Of a stretch of 25,507 nt of DNA, positions 14,007 through 22,437 are shown one piece after another. The DNA lies in NCBI GenBank assembly GCA_030587435.1, contig JAUQZC010000156.1:1-25507 (forward strand), given 5' to 3'. Within the stretch, counting starts at the first letter, position 1; each line of letters opens with the position of its first letter. Source of the stretch: Candidatus Baldrarchaeota archaeon. GTDB taxonomy: Archaea > Asgardarchaeota > Baldrarchaeia > Baldrarchaeales > DXJG01. The position numbers and the translations under genes were made by a program. The notes below the pieces were generated by a model, which was not told the origin of the DNA, did not search any database, and saw nothing but the letters and a program-made list of their open reading frames with translations.

Positions 14007-15911
14007 ATGAAAGAAGAAAAAGTGTTAGACTACTTAACTGAACATAAAATAGCTTTTCTAAGTGAAATATCAAGTAACATATCAATTCCATCAGGTCATG
14101 TTAAAATATTACTTTCAAGTTTATCAAACACCGGCTTAATTAAAACCATTCCTGTTGGAGAAGGTCTCTACGTTTTACCTGAAATGTCAGATATTCTGAG
14201 GAAAATTTCTTTTGAAAAAGATTTGGTTAAAGGCTTAATTCAAAATGCAACAGAGATCAAAGACGCAACCTTAAAACTACAGGATATTCTTAAAGATGAT
14301 CTTAGCGCATGCATTAGTAAAACGAGTGAGAAGCTATCGTCAGAAGTTGCATCAGCTGTTAGAAAGATTATTGAAAGACCTGTTCTTGAAATGTTTGATC
14401 GACTCGTATATGAGTTGTCAAAAAGCGTCACGCTTCATGAAAAGAGGGTTTTATCTGAATTGAAGGTGCTAGAGGCGCCCATAAAAGTACTCTCAAGCCA
14501 AGTAGAAAAGTCCTCTAAAGAAGTAAATGTGAAGCTTGAAAATAAAATTAACGAGTGTTCAAAGAAAATATCTTCAGAGTTACCGAAGTTTAAAGAACAG
14601 TTAAAAGAACTATTAAATCAAAAGATAGCGGACGCGTTTAAAAAAGAGGAAGCATACAGACTTGTTTCTTTTGAGCGAATTGAAAAGAGCGAGGCAAAAA
14701 TTAGAGATATAATCTTGGAAGTTGGGCAGATATTAGAGAGGATACTTGTTATTTTTGGAAAAACTCTAGAGGAACTTAAGTTCTCAATGATTAAAAGTGT
14801 CAAAGAAATTTTTTCTACCCTATTTAAACAATCTGCAAAACAACGCTCAAAAGCTATAATTGAGGAAAACATGAAGGAAATAGTGACTAAATTAAGTAAA
14901 GAAATTGAGGAAATGATAAATAAATATATTTCCCAAATAGATGTTGATTTACGTTTTATAACCGAAGATTTCCATAAACAAGCGTCAGAAATGGAGAAAA
15001 AGGTTAAAGAAGACTATGAAGATTTAAGAAACCGTTTAAAAACCAGATTTGAGGAGTATCCTAAATTTCTGAGATCCTTAGCAGATTTTATGATTTCAAA
15101 AGCACTAGAACAAATAGATGAATGGATAGATGACTTTAAAGAGACATTAGCATCTTGGATGGATGATGTTATCGGATTTACAGACAGAGAGTTTATGAGG
15201 CTTAAAAACATAACAATATCTACGAACAAGAGAATTCTTCAAGAATTTTCCAAATATGTTGAAGAAATGAAAGATATTGTTGACATGTTCGTAAAGGAAA
15301 GGAAATTAAAGTTTGTTAATGAACTTATCACATTAACTCTGAACGAGGTTAAAAACCGTACTACTGAGATCACTAAGCCGCTTCTAAATCCAATTCAAAA
15401 AGTTATTAGCAAAAGTTTTCCCCATTTAAACAACGCAAAAATAGTTGTAAATGACTCTTTAAGGAAAACTAATCAAGTTGGTAATTTGCTAACGGAAATA
15501 AATGCAACATTATACCAGTTAATCTCTTCAAGAGATACTTGGATAGTTGAGGAAGGTGAAGCCATAAAAATAATTAGGAAATTCCTATCGCTGGATGTTC
15601 CTTGGAAAATAAATGTTATTTTACCTTCTTGCGAACTGTTAAACTACGTATTGAGTGAAGTCTCAATTACGCCTGAAATTAAAATTTATTGCTACGGTGA
15701 CTATACATCAGTTAAAGTACCTGAGAATGTTGAAATTATCAGGACAAAATTCAAAGACGTCATTGCTTTGGAAAGCGAAACGTTGTCAATGTTTCTGGTG
15801 CCAGTTGGTAATAAAGCTGCAGGAATAGCAACTACAAATAATGTCTTTCGAATATTGGTCAATATTTTAATAAAAAACCTTTTAACTACTGCGATAGAAG
15901 AAAAAATATAA
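14007..15911 (+). CDS. Winged-helix/coiled-coil protein with C-terminal alpha-beta domain
   Basis: This protein is about 634 residues from the ATG at 14007, which has AGGTGA 8 bases upstream; the GTG at 13995 lies inside that element. An N-terminal winged helix covers about 1-65 (KVLDYLTEHKIAFLSEISSN and SGHVKILLSSLSNTGLIKTI). A very long helical/coiled region runs from about 70 to 500, with Trp-rich turns (EWIDDFKETLASWMDD). The C-terminal region from about 505 is alpha-beta: WIVEEGEAIKIIRKFL, WKINVILPSCELLNYVL, and EIKIYCYGDYTSVKVPENVE. That last part resembles the phospholipase-D-like/effector domain of TrmB-type regulators, but no HKD catalytic motif is seen. No membrane span is present. 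It ends the KaiC-like operon, 194 bases before the pilus operon. A sensory scaffold role is inferred only. Confidence 0.7.
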   Translation: MKEEKVLDYLTEHKIAFLSEISSNISIPSGHVKILLSSLSNTGLIKTIPVGEGLYVLPEMSDILRKISFEKDLVKGLIQNATEIKDATLKLQDILKDDLSACISKTSEKLSSEVASAVRKIIERPVLEMFDRLVYELSKSVTLHEKRVLSELKVLEAPIKVLSSQVEKSSKEVNVKLENKINECSKKISSELPKFKEQLKELLNQKIADAFKKEEAYRLVSFERIEKSEAKIRDIILEVGQILERILVIFGKTLEELKFSMIKSVKEIFSTLFKQSAKQRSKAIIEENMKEIVTKLSKEIEEMINKYISQIDVDLRFITEDFHKQASEMEKKVKEDYEDLRNRLKTRFEEYPKFLRSLADFMISKALEQIDEWIDDFKETLASWMDDVIGFTDREFMRLKNITISTNKRILQEFSKYVEEMKDIVDMFVKERKLKFVNELITLTLNEVKNRTTEITKPLLNPIQKVISKSFPHLNNAKIVVNDSLRKTNQVGNLLTEINATLYQLISSRDTWIVEEGEAIKIIRKFLSLDVPWKINVILPSCELLNYVLSEVSITPEIKIYCYGDYTSVKVPENVEIIRTKFKDVIALESETLSMFLVPVGNKAAGIATTNNVFRILVNILIKNLLTTAIEEKI

Positions 15912-16021
15912 TTTATACGTCTAATGTTAATAAGTTATGTCTATTATGTTTCCAATTTTTGTTTAGAGTTTAGCTGATTTTTGTCTCGGAAGCCTTTAAT
16001 TTGAAAAATTAAGGGTAAATG

Positions 16022-16030
16022 TTATATATT
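16022..16030 (+). promoter_or_regulatory. TATA box of the pilus operon
   Basis: TTATATATT, preceded by the purine-rich GGGTAAATG, lies in the 194-base gap 15912-16105. Initiation near 16052 would fall inside the palindrome at 16034-16055, giving a leader of about 54 bases. The rest of the gap is AT-rich with no gene seen. Confidence 0.55.
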
Positions 16031-16033
16031 GAA

Positions 16034-16055
16034 TGTTATAGTAACTATTATAACA
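16034..16055. repeat. Imperfect palindrome over the pilus-operon start, candidate operator
   Basis: The 22 bases begin with TGTTATA and end with TATAACA, and 18 of 22 positions are symmetric. The right part TATTATAACA (16046-16055) is repeated exactly at 16071-16080, 25 bases later. The site directly follows the TATA box. This arrangement suggests binding by a dimeric regulator, possibly at two sites. Confidence 0.5.
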
Positions 16056-16105
16056 TATGATGACAATGATTATTATAACAAATTTTTATCGAGGAGATGC
16101 AGAGT

Positions 16106-17665
16106 ATGGAAGGAAAAGCAGAGTTAAATAAGTCATTAAAAAGCCTCCTTGAAAAATTTAAGTATGAAACAGAGAAAAAAACTGAAGAAATCTACCCTTT
16201 AATAGAACCATTCGCTTATGCGGCCATATATACTGAACCAGAAACCGGCAAAAGGTATTATGAAGTTGTTGAACCTCCACTAGACAAAAAAGAAAAAGAC
16301 ATTTTTGAGCTCATTTCAAAACTTTTGTTTTACGAATTAGACGTTGAATATACAGCCTTTAAAGATTATGAAGAAAGAAGTAAATATATCAGAAATAAAG
16401 TGCAAGAGATAGTCAAAAAATATAAGATAAAACTGAGCGAAGAATCTCTTTCTAAAATCCTGTACTACGTAGAAAAAGATTTCGTTGGACTTGGAAAAAT
16501 AGAACCACTTATGAGAGACGATAACGTTGAAGATATCAGCTGCGACGGAGCAAGAATACCTCTCTACATCTGGCACAGAAAATATGAATCCATCCCTACA
16601 AACATATTTTTTGAAAGCGAAGAAGAACTTGACAGCTTTGTTATAAAACTTTCTCAGCGATGTGGAAAATACATATCCGTCGCCCAACCACTTTTAGACG
16701 CATCTCTACCAGATGGATCAAGAGTACAAATAACATTTTCAAAAGAAGTCACAATGAAAGGTAGCACCTTCACAATAAGAAAATTCAAACAGGACCCCTT
16801 AACCATAATTGACCTTCTAAAGTTCGGTACACTATCCTCGGAAATGGCTGCGTACTATTGGCTTTGTATAGACAACCGTATGTCAGTTCTAATAGCTGGA
16901 GGAGTCGCAGCAGGAAAAACAACCCTCCTCAACTCCCTTGCCATGTTCATTAGACCTGACCTAAAAATAGTTTCTATCGAAGATACCCCTGAGCTTAATC
17001 TCCCACACGAACATTGGATACAAGCTGTTACACGGCCCGGATACGGTGAAAAAACGATTACTGGTGAGAGAAGAGGAGAAATATCAATGTTCGAGCTTTT
17101 GAAGGCAGCAGTTAGACAGAGACCAGACTACATACTTGTAGGAGAAATTAGAGGCGAAGAAGCTTACGTGCTGTTCCAAGCAATGGCTACTGGACATCTA
17201 GGCATGGCTACAATCCACGCAGAAGATATGTTAGCAGTAATTCACAGGTTAGAAAGTAAGCCCATGAATATTCCGAGAAGCTTACTTGTCACACTAGACA
17301 TTATAGCGGTGCAAAGGAAAGTCCGAACAAAAGCTGGTCACACCGTTAGAAGAAACATAAAAGTACATGAAATTGTAGGTCTTGAGCCTTCAACAAACGA
17401 ATTGTTATCAAACGTTGTGTTTGAGTGGGATGGAGCCGACGACACTTTCAACTACACTGGCAGAAGCTACAAACTGGAGGAAATCATGGACCTGAAGGGG
17501 TACAGTGAAGATGAAATATGGGAAGAGATAAGCAGAAGAAAAACTGTTCTGGAATGGATGGTAAGGAAAGGAATTAGGAGATACGTGGATGTGGCAAGTG
17601 TGATAAGGAAGTATTATGGAAATCCTGAGAAAGTCTACGAGGTGGCTGTTAAAGAACTGAAATAG
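16106..17665 (+). CDS. Type IV pilus/archaellum assembly ATPase (FlaI/TadA/VirB11 family)
   Basis: This protein is about 519 residues from the ATG at 16106, which lies 9 bases after GAGGAG; the ATG at 16097 directly abuts that element. Numbering here is from 16097. It is a hexameric secretion ATPase that drives pilin assembly at the inner face of the membrane. It shows Walker A GGVAAGKTT (268-276), the Asp box IEDTPE (294-299), Walker B ILVGEIRGEE (346-355), and the His box TGHLGMATIHAED (365-377). The N-terminal half contains the expected PDG-x-R segment (LPDGSRVQITF, 204-214). It is the first gene of an operon with two TadB/TadC-like platform genes and several pilin-like genes, so a type IV pilus rather than DNA transfer is indicated. 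No archaellum-specific genes (FlaC/D/E/F/G) are recognised. The usual Ser in the P-loop is Ala here. Confidence 0.92.
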   Translation: MEGKAELNKSLKSLLEKFKYETEKKTEEIYPLIEPFAYAAIYTEPETGKRYYEVVEPPLDKKEKDIFELISKLLFYELDVEYTAFKDYEERSKYIRNKVQEIVKKYKIKLSEESLSKILYYVEKDFVGLGKIEPLMRDDNVEDISCDGARIPLYIWHRKYESIPTNIFFESEEELDSFVIKLSQRCGKYISVAQPLLDASLPDGSRVQITFSKEVTMKGSTFTIRKFKQDPLTIIDLLKFGTLSSEMAAYYWLCIDNRMSVLIAGGVAAGKTTLLNSLAMFIRPDLKIVSIEDTPELNLPHEHWIQAVTRPGYGEKTITGERRGEISMFELLKAAVRQRPDYILVGEIRGEEAYVLFQAMATGHLGMATIHAEDMLAVIHRLESKPMNIPRSLLVTLDIIAVQRKVRTKAGHTVRRNIKVHEIVGLEPSTNELLSNVVFEWDGADDTFNYTGRSYKLEEIMDLKGYSEDEIWEEISRRKTVLEWMVRKGIRRYVDVASVIRKYYGNPEKVYEVAVKELK

Positions 17666-17677
17666 GTTGGATTCAAC

Positions 17678-18529
17678 ATGGTAAGGATATACACCCTAGG
17701 ATATCTATGGTTTGGAAGAAGGTTGAGAAAATATCTAAGTGAAGAAGGATGGCTTGCAAAACAGCTTAAAAAAGCTGGAATCCCACTTGACCCTCAAGTT
17801 TACGGAGGAACAATGATACTTATCTTACTGATAATATCTATTGTCTCCGCAGCGGCAGCAGCATTTCTCTTGCTCGTTTTTCCAATTAATCTAAAAATTC
17901 TATTGATTTTGCCAGTTCTACCACTATGTACTCTTATAGGTTTTATAGTCTATCCATTGTTTAAGCAATTTGACCGTAAAGACAAAATCGATGGCATCCT
18001 CCCATTTGCTGCAGGCTACTTGTCCACCCTGGCGGGTGTGGGTGTTCCGCCTGACAAGCTTTTTGAATCTCTTGCAAGGCAGAATATGGGTGAAGTATCA
18101 AAGGAAGCCAAAAATATTGTTGAGGATATGTATTTCCTAGGTTTAGATGTTCTCACCGCCCTTAAGAGAGCAGTGGAAAGGTCTCCCTCAAAGTTGTTTG
18201 CTGAGTTTCTCGAAGGAATTAGAGTTACTTTACTTAGTGGTGGTGTATTAAGAAGGTATTTAGAGGATCAAACGAAAAGACTTATGAAAATAAGAGAAGA
18301 GAAAGAGAACGAATTTAACAAGAGCTTAAATGTAATAGGCGAAATATACGTTGTTCTCGTGGTTTTGGCACCCCTACTCTTCATTGTGCTTTTAATATCT
18401 TTAGGGGAAACCGGTGGTCTATTCTTACCTATTCCTGTAGTTTTAATCCTAATTTCGTACTTCCTTATACCGTTTGCCAGCTTATTGATGGTAGGTCTTA
18501 TTGACATGAGCATGCCAAAGGAGGAATGA
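17678..18529 (+). CDS. TadB-like platform membrane protein
   Basis: This protein has 283 residues. Two membrane helices lie near the N-terminus (TMILILLIISIVSAAAAAFL, about 45-64, and LKILLILPVLPLCTLIGFIV, about 72-91). A cytoplasmic T2SSF-type helical bundle follows (about 105-215), containing the hallmark LPFAAGYLSTLAGVGVPPDK. Two C-terminal helices complete it (VLVVLAPLLFIVLLISL and IPVVLILISYFLIPFASLLM). Such proteins form the membrane platform that the FlaI/TadA ATPase acts on. In many archaea one larger FlaJ protein does this; here it appears as two proteins, as in Tad systems. It starts 12 bases after the ATPase gene. Its final codons overlap a strong GGAGG that serves the next gene. 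Confidence 0.88.
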   Translation: MVRIYTLGYLWFGRRLRKYLSEEGWLAKQLKKAGIPLDPQVYGGTMILILLIISIVSAAAAAFLLLVFPINLKILLILPVLPLCTLIGFIVYPLFKQFDRKDKIDGILPFAAGYLSTLAGVGVPPDKLFESLARQNMGEVSKEAKNIVEDMYFLGLDVLTALKRAVERSPSKLFAEFLEGIRVTLLSGGVLRRYLEDQTKRLMKIREEKENEFNKSLNVIGEIYVVLVVLAPLLFIVLLISLGETGGLFLPIPVVLILISYFLIPFASLLMVGLIDMSMPKEE

Positions 18530-18535
18530 AAGCTG
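18520..18535 (+). promoter_or_regulatory. Ribosome binding site that points to a CTG start
   Basis: GGAGG at 18520-18524 lies in the last codons of the TadB-like gene. Eight bases downstream is CTG at 18533, in the frame of the next membrane protein. The ATG at 18526 is only one base from the GGAGG and leads to a TAA after eight codons. No ATG, GTG or TTG occurs in the correct frame until 18746, where the first two membrane helices would be lost or cut. Confidence 0.65.
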
Positions 18536-19477
18536 CCAAAAATTGTTGCTAAACAAAAGAAAACTGCAATCGCTATCGGATTTATAGCCGCAGTAATCAC
18601 TTTTTTACTTGGTGCAAGAATAACTGGCAGCTTACAAGAACTTAGTAGCATCTTAGCTGAATACGGGGCCTCATATATTATAAGTAACTTTATACAAGGA
18701 GGTTATCTACCCACAGACTTAATATCCACTCTTGAGACATTAACCTTGGTCTTTTTCATTTCATTAATTGTTTTCTTGACACCCATAGCAATTTTAACAC
18801 ATTTAGAAAACAGTTGGATGAAAGCTGTCGATGCAAATTTACCTTCTATGCTTAAAGAACTCGTGGATGGACTTTCAGCCGGTTTATCGCTTCCACAAGC
18901 TTTAATAACTGTTGCTAAAAGCGGAGGTTTCGGACCACTAGATAAGCCTTTAAAGAAACTTGCTGTAGATGTTTCTTGGGGTGCCCCGTTCACCGAAGCT
19001 CTTAAAGACTTTACAAACTATTTAGACACAAACCTAGCTAAACGATTACAGGGGATTATAATTGAGGCTTACAGGTCTGGTGGAGATGTAGAAAGAGTCT
19101 TTATGACCGCTGCAGAGCATCTAGATAGATTATGGGAACTTAGAAAAACTAGAGCTTCTGAAGTTAGACCGTTCATGTTCATTATTTATATATCATTCGT
19201 AGTTTTCTTGGTTATCACATATGCCTTTAATAATGTACTATTTGCATCCTTAGCTCAGACATCGGAAATGTTAGCTGGATATGGTGCTGGAGGACTTTCA
19301 ATTAATCCAGTAACCAGTGCCCTCATGAGTTTAATTCTTTTCCACGCCATTATCCTCGAAGGCTTCTTCGGCGGGTTGATAATAGGGAAAATTACCACTG
19401 GAAAGCTCTTCAGCGGACTTATTCACTCTGTAATTTTATTATTAATCGGCTTGCTGGCTTCACAAATAATATTTTAA
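18533..19477 (+). CDS. TadC-like platform membrane protein, probable CTG start
   Basis: This protein is about 314 residues. The frame is open from the TGA of the TadB-like gene (18527-18529) onward. From CTG at 18533 the protein begins PKIVAKQKKTAIAIGFIAAV, giving a first membrane helix (about 12-28). A second helix (LVFFISLIVFLTPIAILTHL) precedes a T2SSF-type bundle with LPSMLKELVDGLSAGLSLPQ. Three C-terminal helices follow. It pairs with the TadB-like protein as the platform of the pilus machine. A TTG at 18746 would start inside the second helix and is unlikely. Alternatives to CTG are a +1 shift or extra base in the A5 run at 18538-18542, which would join the ATG at 18526, or readthrough of the TGA. 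Confidence 0.8.
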   Translation: MPKIVAKQKKTAIAIGFIAAVITFLLGARITGSLQELSSILAEYGASYIISNFIQGGYLPTDLISTLETLTLVFFISLIVFLTPIAILTHLENSWMKAVDANLPSMLKELVDGLSAGLSLPQALITVAKSGGFGPLDKPLKKLAVDVSWGAPFTEALKDFTNYLDTNLAKRLQGIIIEAYRSGGDVERVFMTAAEHLDRLWELRKTRASEVRPFMFIIYISFVVFLVITYAFNNVLFASLAQTSEMLAGYGAGGLSINPVTSALMSLILFHAIILEGFFGGLIIGKITTGKLFSGLIHSVILLLIGLLASQIIF

Positions 19478-19493
19478 CATAAACGTAATAGTA

Positions 19494-19985
19494 TTGAATA
19501 AGAGCCTCAAGTTTAAGGGGTTGAAAAATTTGAAGAAAAAAGAAGATGAAAGCAGCTTGGCAGTGCTAGCAGAAATACTTGAAGCTATTAGGGATAGACT
19601 TGACGAAATTAAAGCACTTCAAGCATCAAGTATAACTTCACTTAAAGAGCTTAAAGAAGGTCTTTCAACACTCGCCAGGCTAAAAGACCTGAAAAATTCT
19701 TTAGAAAACGTAGCAGATTCACTTAACATAATTAATGAGATCAAGGAATACGTGAAAACAGTTGAATCAAAATACGATGTACTAAGTGAGGAAATTAAAT
19801 CTCTAAGGAAAGAAATTGAAGATGTAAAGTTCTTAACTTCTGAGAGCATGAAAAAATCTGTAAAATTATTAGAACAAGCCATGGAACTACTAAATTTACC
19901 TGATATCGTAAATCAGATAACACAAATAGTTAATGACCTTACAATAAAAGTAGAAGAACTTTCTAAACGCACCGAAAGCACCTAA
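19494..19985 (+). CDS. Small coiled-coil protein in the pilus operon
   Basis: This protein has 163 residues and is almost wholly helical with heptad repeats: LAEILEAIRDRLDEIKALQA, SLTRLKDL-type segments, and YDVLSEEIKSLRKEIEDVKF. The first 18 residues are Lys-rich (MNKSLKFKGLKNLKKKED). No membrane span is seen. The start is uncertain: TTG at 19494 has no good ribosome binding site, while TTG at 19530 follows GGGGTTGA and would give about 151 residues. It sits between the platform genes and the pilin-like genes. It could bind the ATPase or platform on the cytoplasmic side; this is inferred from position and composition only. Confidence 0.65.
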   Translation: MNKSLKFKGLKNLKKKEDESSLAVLAEILEAIRDRLDEIKALQASSITSLKELKEGLSTLARLKDLKNSLENVADSLNIINEIKEYVKTVESKYDVLSEEIKSLRKEIEDVKFLTSESMKKSVKLLEQAMELLNLPDIVNQITQIVNDLTIKVEELSKRTEST

Positions 19986-20006
19986 TTCATTTAAGAGGTG
20001 AACATT

Positions 20007-20849
20007 TTGAAATTAATACGTAGAAAAGCAATAAGTTACGTTATTGGTTTTGCTTTAATCTTAGGATTAAGCATATCAGCAATAGCAATTGTATATGCCG
20101 TTGTAATTCCACAAATTCAATTAAGACAAACTGAAGCATTTATATCAGATGTTACAAACACATTTAAGCTTTTAGACAGTAAAATAGATTCACTTCTAAA
20201 CCAAGGGGAAAACTCTACAGCCATTGTTGCTTTGAATATTCCAAGCGGGATTTTTAAGATCTCTCCTACTTCCGGATATAATGTTGAAATTTTGTATCAA
20301 CTAAGCGGAGCAGAAAATCGATCAATACCTCCCGTGTCCTTAGGTAGATTATCTTACAATATTTCGTATTCGGGTAGATTGGTAGGAGAGAACGAGTATC
20401 GAGTTCTATATGGCTCTAAATACCATTATGTGAAATCCGATTCAGTGGAAAGGGAAAATGTTCAGATAATTGAAAGCCAAAAAGGTAAAGAAGTGATTAT
20501 AGGATTAAAATATAGAATTATTCTTCACGTTTATGAGAGAGATGTAGATGGAGATGGAGATAACGACTATGACATACTATTCTTTCTCATTAGATTAACA
20601 ACGGAAAACGGACGGAATCTTAGTTTTCTAGGTAACAAGAAAATCGTTATTAAAAATGCTGGAACCCAAGTAATAGATGTTATTCAGGAAAACAGAACAT
20701 CCACCTTTTATGTTACCTTTTATGTTAAAGGCTGGGACTCTGATCAAGGTAGTAATTTCGATGAAGAAATTACAACAATATCGTTAGGTTCAGATCAGAT
20801 TTTAAGGATAACAATTTTACAGGCAAATATTGTTTTAGGGGTGCAATAA
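20007..20849 (+). CDS. Minor pilin-like protein with class III signal and Asp-rich loop
   Basis: This protein is about 280 residues from the TTG at 20007, which lies 6 bases after GAGGTGA; the GTG at 19998 is inside that element. Numbering here is from 19998. The N-terminus LIRRKAISYVIGFALIL is a class III (type IV pilin) signal: basic residues, a likely cleavage after Ala11, then a hydrophobic helix to about 38. The rest is a beta-rich outside domain with Asn-x-Ser/Thr sites. Residues 182-192 (DVDGDGDNDYD) form an Asp-rich loop of calcium-binding type. Similar proteins are found as accessory pilins in archaeal pilus operons. It precedes the next pilin-like gene with no gap. Confidence 0.8.
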   Translation: MKLIRRKAISYVIGFALILGLSISAIAIVYAVVIPQIQLRQTEAFISDVTNTFKLLDSKIDSLLNQGENSTAIVALNIPSGIFKISPTSGYNVEILYQLSGAENRSIPPVSLGRLSYNISYSGRLVGENEYRVLYGSKYHYVKSDSVERENVQIIESQKGKEVIIGLKYRIILHVYERDVDGDGDNDYDILFFLIRLTTENGRNLSFLGNKKIVIKNAGTQVIDVIQENRTSTFYVTFYVKGWDSDQGSNFDEEITTISLGSDQILRITILQANIVLGVQ

Positions 20850-21299
20850 TTGAACGAAGTTGTTAGCTACGCATTGCTTGTAGTTCTTGGAGTAGCTATA
20901 ATTTCAAGTACGTTTGTAGTATTCAATAATCTTCAAACATCATTAATATCTGTAGCTATTGAAAGCGAAATGAATAGAGTCATCGAGTATGTTTCTGATA
21001 AGGTTCTTTTTGCATATGGAGTTATTTTAGAAGGGGCTAATATCACGTTAACCTTGGAGCTACCTGCAAGTATTCAAGGTTACCGTTATTTTGTAAAACT
21101 TAATACTTCAACAGATGGTGAAAAACAGATCACCGTATCCATTCCTACTAGGAATTTAATAGTTACTAAAAAATTAAGCACAGTAGACAGTTCGATTACT
21201 TTTCAAGGTCAAATCGACAGTAGGCAATTAGCAAACATGGTACCTATAATCAGGGCTTCTTCAAACTCCATAGTTTTAGAGGTGGTTTCTAGTGGCTAG
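20850..21299 (+). CDS. Minor pilin-like protein without a clear signal peptide
   Basis: This protein has 149 residues. It starts with TTG that directly follows the previous stop, with GGGGTG 7 bases upstream. The N-terminus VVSYALLVVLGVAIISSTFV is a pilin-like hydrophobic helix, but no basic residues precede it, so no class III cleavage site is seen. The region after it is beta-rich (NITLTLELPASIQGYRYFVKL). The sequence begins where a mature pilin would begin. This may be a pilin that does not need cleavage, or the true start may differ. It overlaps the next gene by 8 bases. Confidence 0.7.
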   Translation: MNEVVSYALLVVLGVAIISSTFVVFNNLQTSLISVAIESEMNRVIEYVSDKVLFAYGVILEGANITLTLELPASIQGYRYFVKLNTSTDGEKQITVSIPTRNLIVTKKLSTVDSSITFQGQIDSRQLANMVPIIRASSNSIVLEVVSSG

Positions 21300-22437
21300 T
21301 AAAGTGGAATTTCTCCTAACAGCAGTAGCTTTTATCATGGTTATAATTTTACCTATAAGTCAGTTAATCATAGGTCAAATTAGTAGTTTAGAGCACTGGA
21401 ACAGTATACAAACAATAGAGAAGGAAGCGGAGCTTCTAGCTTATGAAATTTTAAATTCTCCAGGAGAACCAATAAACTGGGGTCTTACGCGGCTCACAAG
21501 CTTTCCAGATAAGTTTGGCCTTGCCAAAGAAAGCTCGAGATTAATATTAGATTCAAATAAGGTTGCAAGATTAGACATCAGGAACCCTTACTATCTTCCG
21601 TACGATACAGTTGATCAAAATGGTTTGCTGATTTCACCTTCCCAAGGAAACTTAAAGAATATTTTAGATTTGGAAAAAATGGATATTCAGATCTCAATAT
21701 TACCATATTTTAATTTATCATTAAGGAAAGATATAGATCGAATAGTTTTGAAAACTACCGATTGGAATAATGTTCCTCTACCTCAAGTTAATATCTCGCT
21801 TCTTGCAGTAAATGAAACAAATAATGAAGTACTTCGGAGAAACTTGACAACAAATCGGTTTGGCGAAGCCTCATTGAATTTGACTGATTTGGAAGGAAAA
21901 GGAAATATTATACTCCTGTTTGCAATAGCCCGACTCGGCAACATTTTTTCCTATAATTATATGTATGTGGTTTTTACGCCTCAAACATTTGACAATAATA
22001 TGCTTAGAGCATCTATACTTGAGTCTCAAGACCCTGGACATTTAAATGTAACAGTATATGTTAATGGACAACCAAGCCAGCTTAAAGCAACTATATTTTA
22101 TCTGAATGAAACTGGAAGCTTTACTTTTAATTCTTTGGAATCTCCAACAAATAGCACAGGTCCAAGCGGGTGGTATAAGTACAGTTGGAGCGAAGTATTG
22201 GTTCCCTCAAACCTTCCTGTGTTCTTAGTAGTGAATGTTTTGAGAGATGGAATAAGGGGTACTGGATTCTACAGTTTACCATCCATCATAGGGTTTTACA
22301 GCAACAAAGAAAGCGTGACCAACGACCCGTTGCCATACGGTGAAATAAGAGAAAATGCAAGACATGTTGTTGTAATTAGTAGACTTGTAGTGATTAGGGA
22401 CAATGTGTATAGGGTGGTGGTTAAATGCTATTATTGA
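21292..22437 (+). CDS. Large pilin-like surface protein with beta-sandwich domain
   Basis: This protein has 381 residues and a GTG start with GAGGTGG upstream. One N-terminal hydrophobic helix (FLLTAVAFIMVIILPISQLI, 7-26) follows only one Lys, so a class III cleavage site is weak. The motif ILNSPGEPINWG (53-64) is typical of archaeal pilin-like accessory proteins. Residues about 148-230 resemble an Ig/carboxypeptidase-regulatory-like beta sandwich (NRFGEASLNLTDLEG). Several Asn-x-Ser/Thr sites are present (N141, N167, N174, N184, N196), consistent with an outside location. It is the largest pilin-like protein of the operon and might be a tip or adhesin subunit (inference). It overlaps the genes on both sides (8 and 13 bases). 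Confidence 0.75.
   Translation: MASKVEFLLTAVAFIMVIILPISQLIIGQISSLEHWNSIQTIEKEAELLAYEILNSPGEPINWGLTRLTSFPDKFGLAKESSRLILDSNKVARLDIRNPYYLPYDTVDQNGLLISPSQGNLKNILDLEKMDIQISILPYFNLSLRKDIDRIVLKTTDWNNVPLPQVNISLLAVNETNNEVLRRNLTTNRFGEASLNLTDLEGKGNIILLFAIARLGNIFSYNYMYVVFTPQTFDNNMLRASILESQDPGHLNVTVYVNGQPSQLKATIFYLNETGSFTFNSLESPTNSTGPSGWYKYSWSEVLVPSNLPVFLVVNVLRDGIRGTGFYSLPSIIGFYSNKESVTNDPLPYGEIRENARHVVVISRLVVIRDNVYRVVVKCYY

Noticed and set aside
16106..17665. The ATPase as part of a conjugation or DNA-transfer system
   Set aside because: The neighbours are two platform proteins and pilin-like proteins with class III signals; no relaxase or VirD4-like gene is present.
18746..19477. A TTG-initiated version of the TadC-like protein
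   Set aside because: It would start within a membrane helix, lacks a ribosome binding site, and drops an upstream in-frame stretch encoding another membrane helix.
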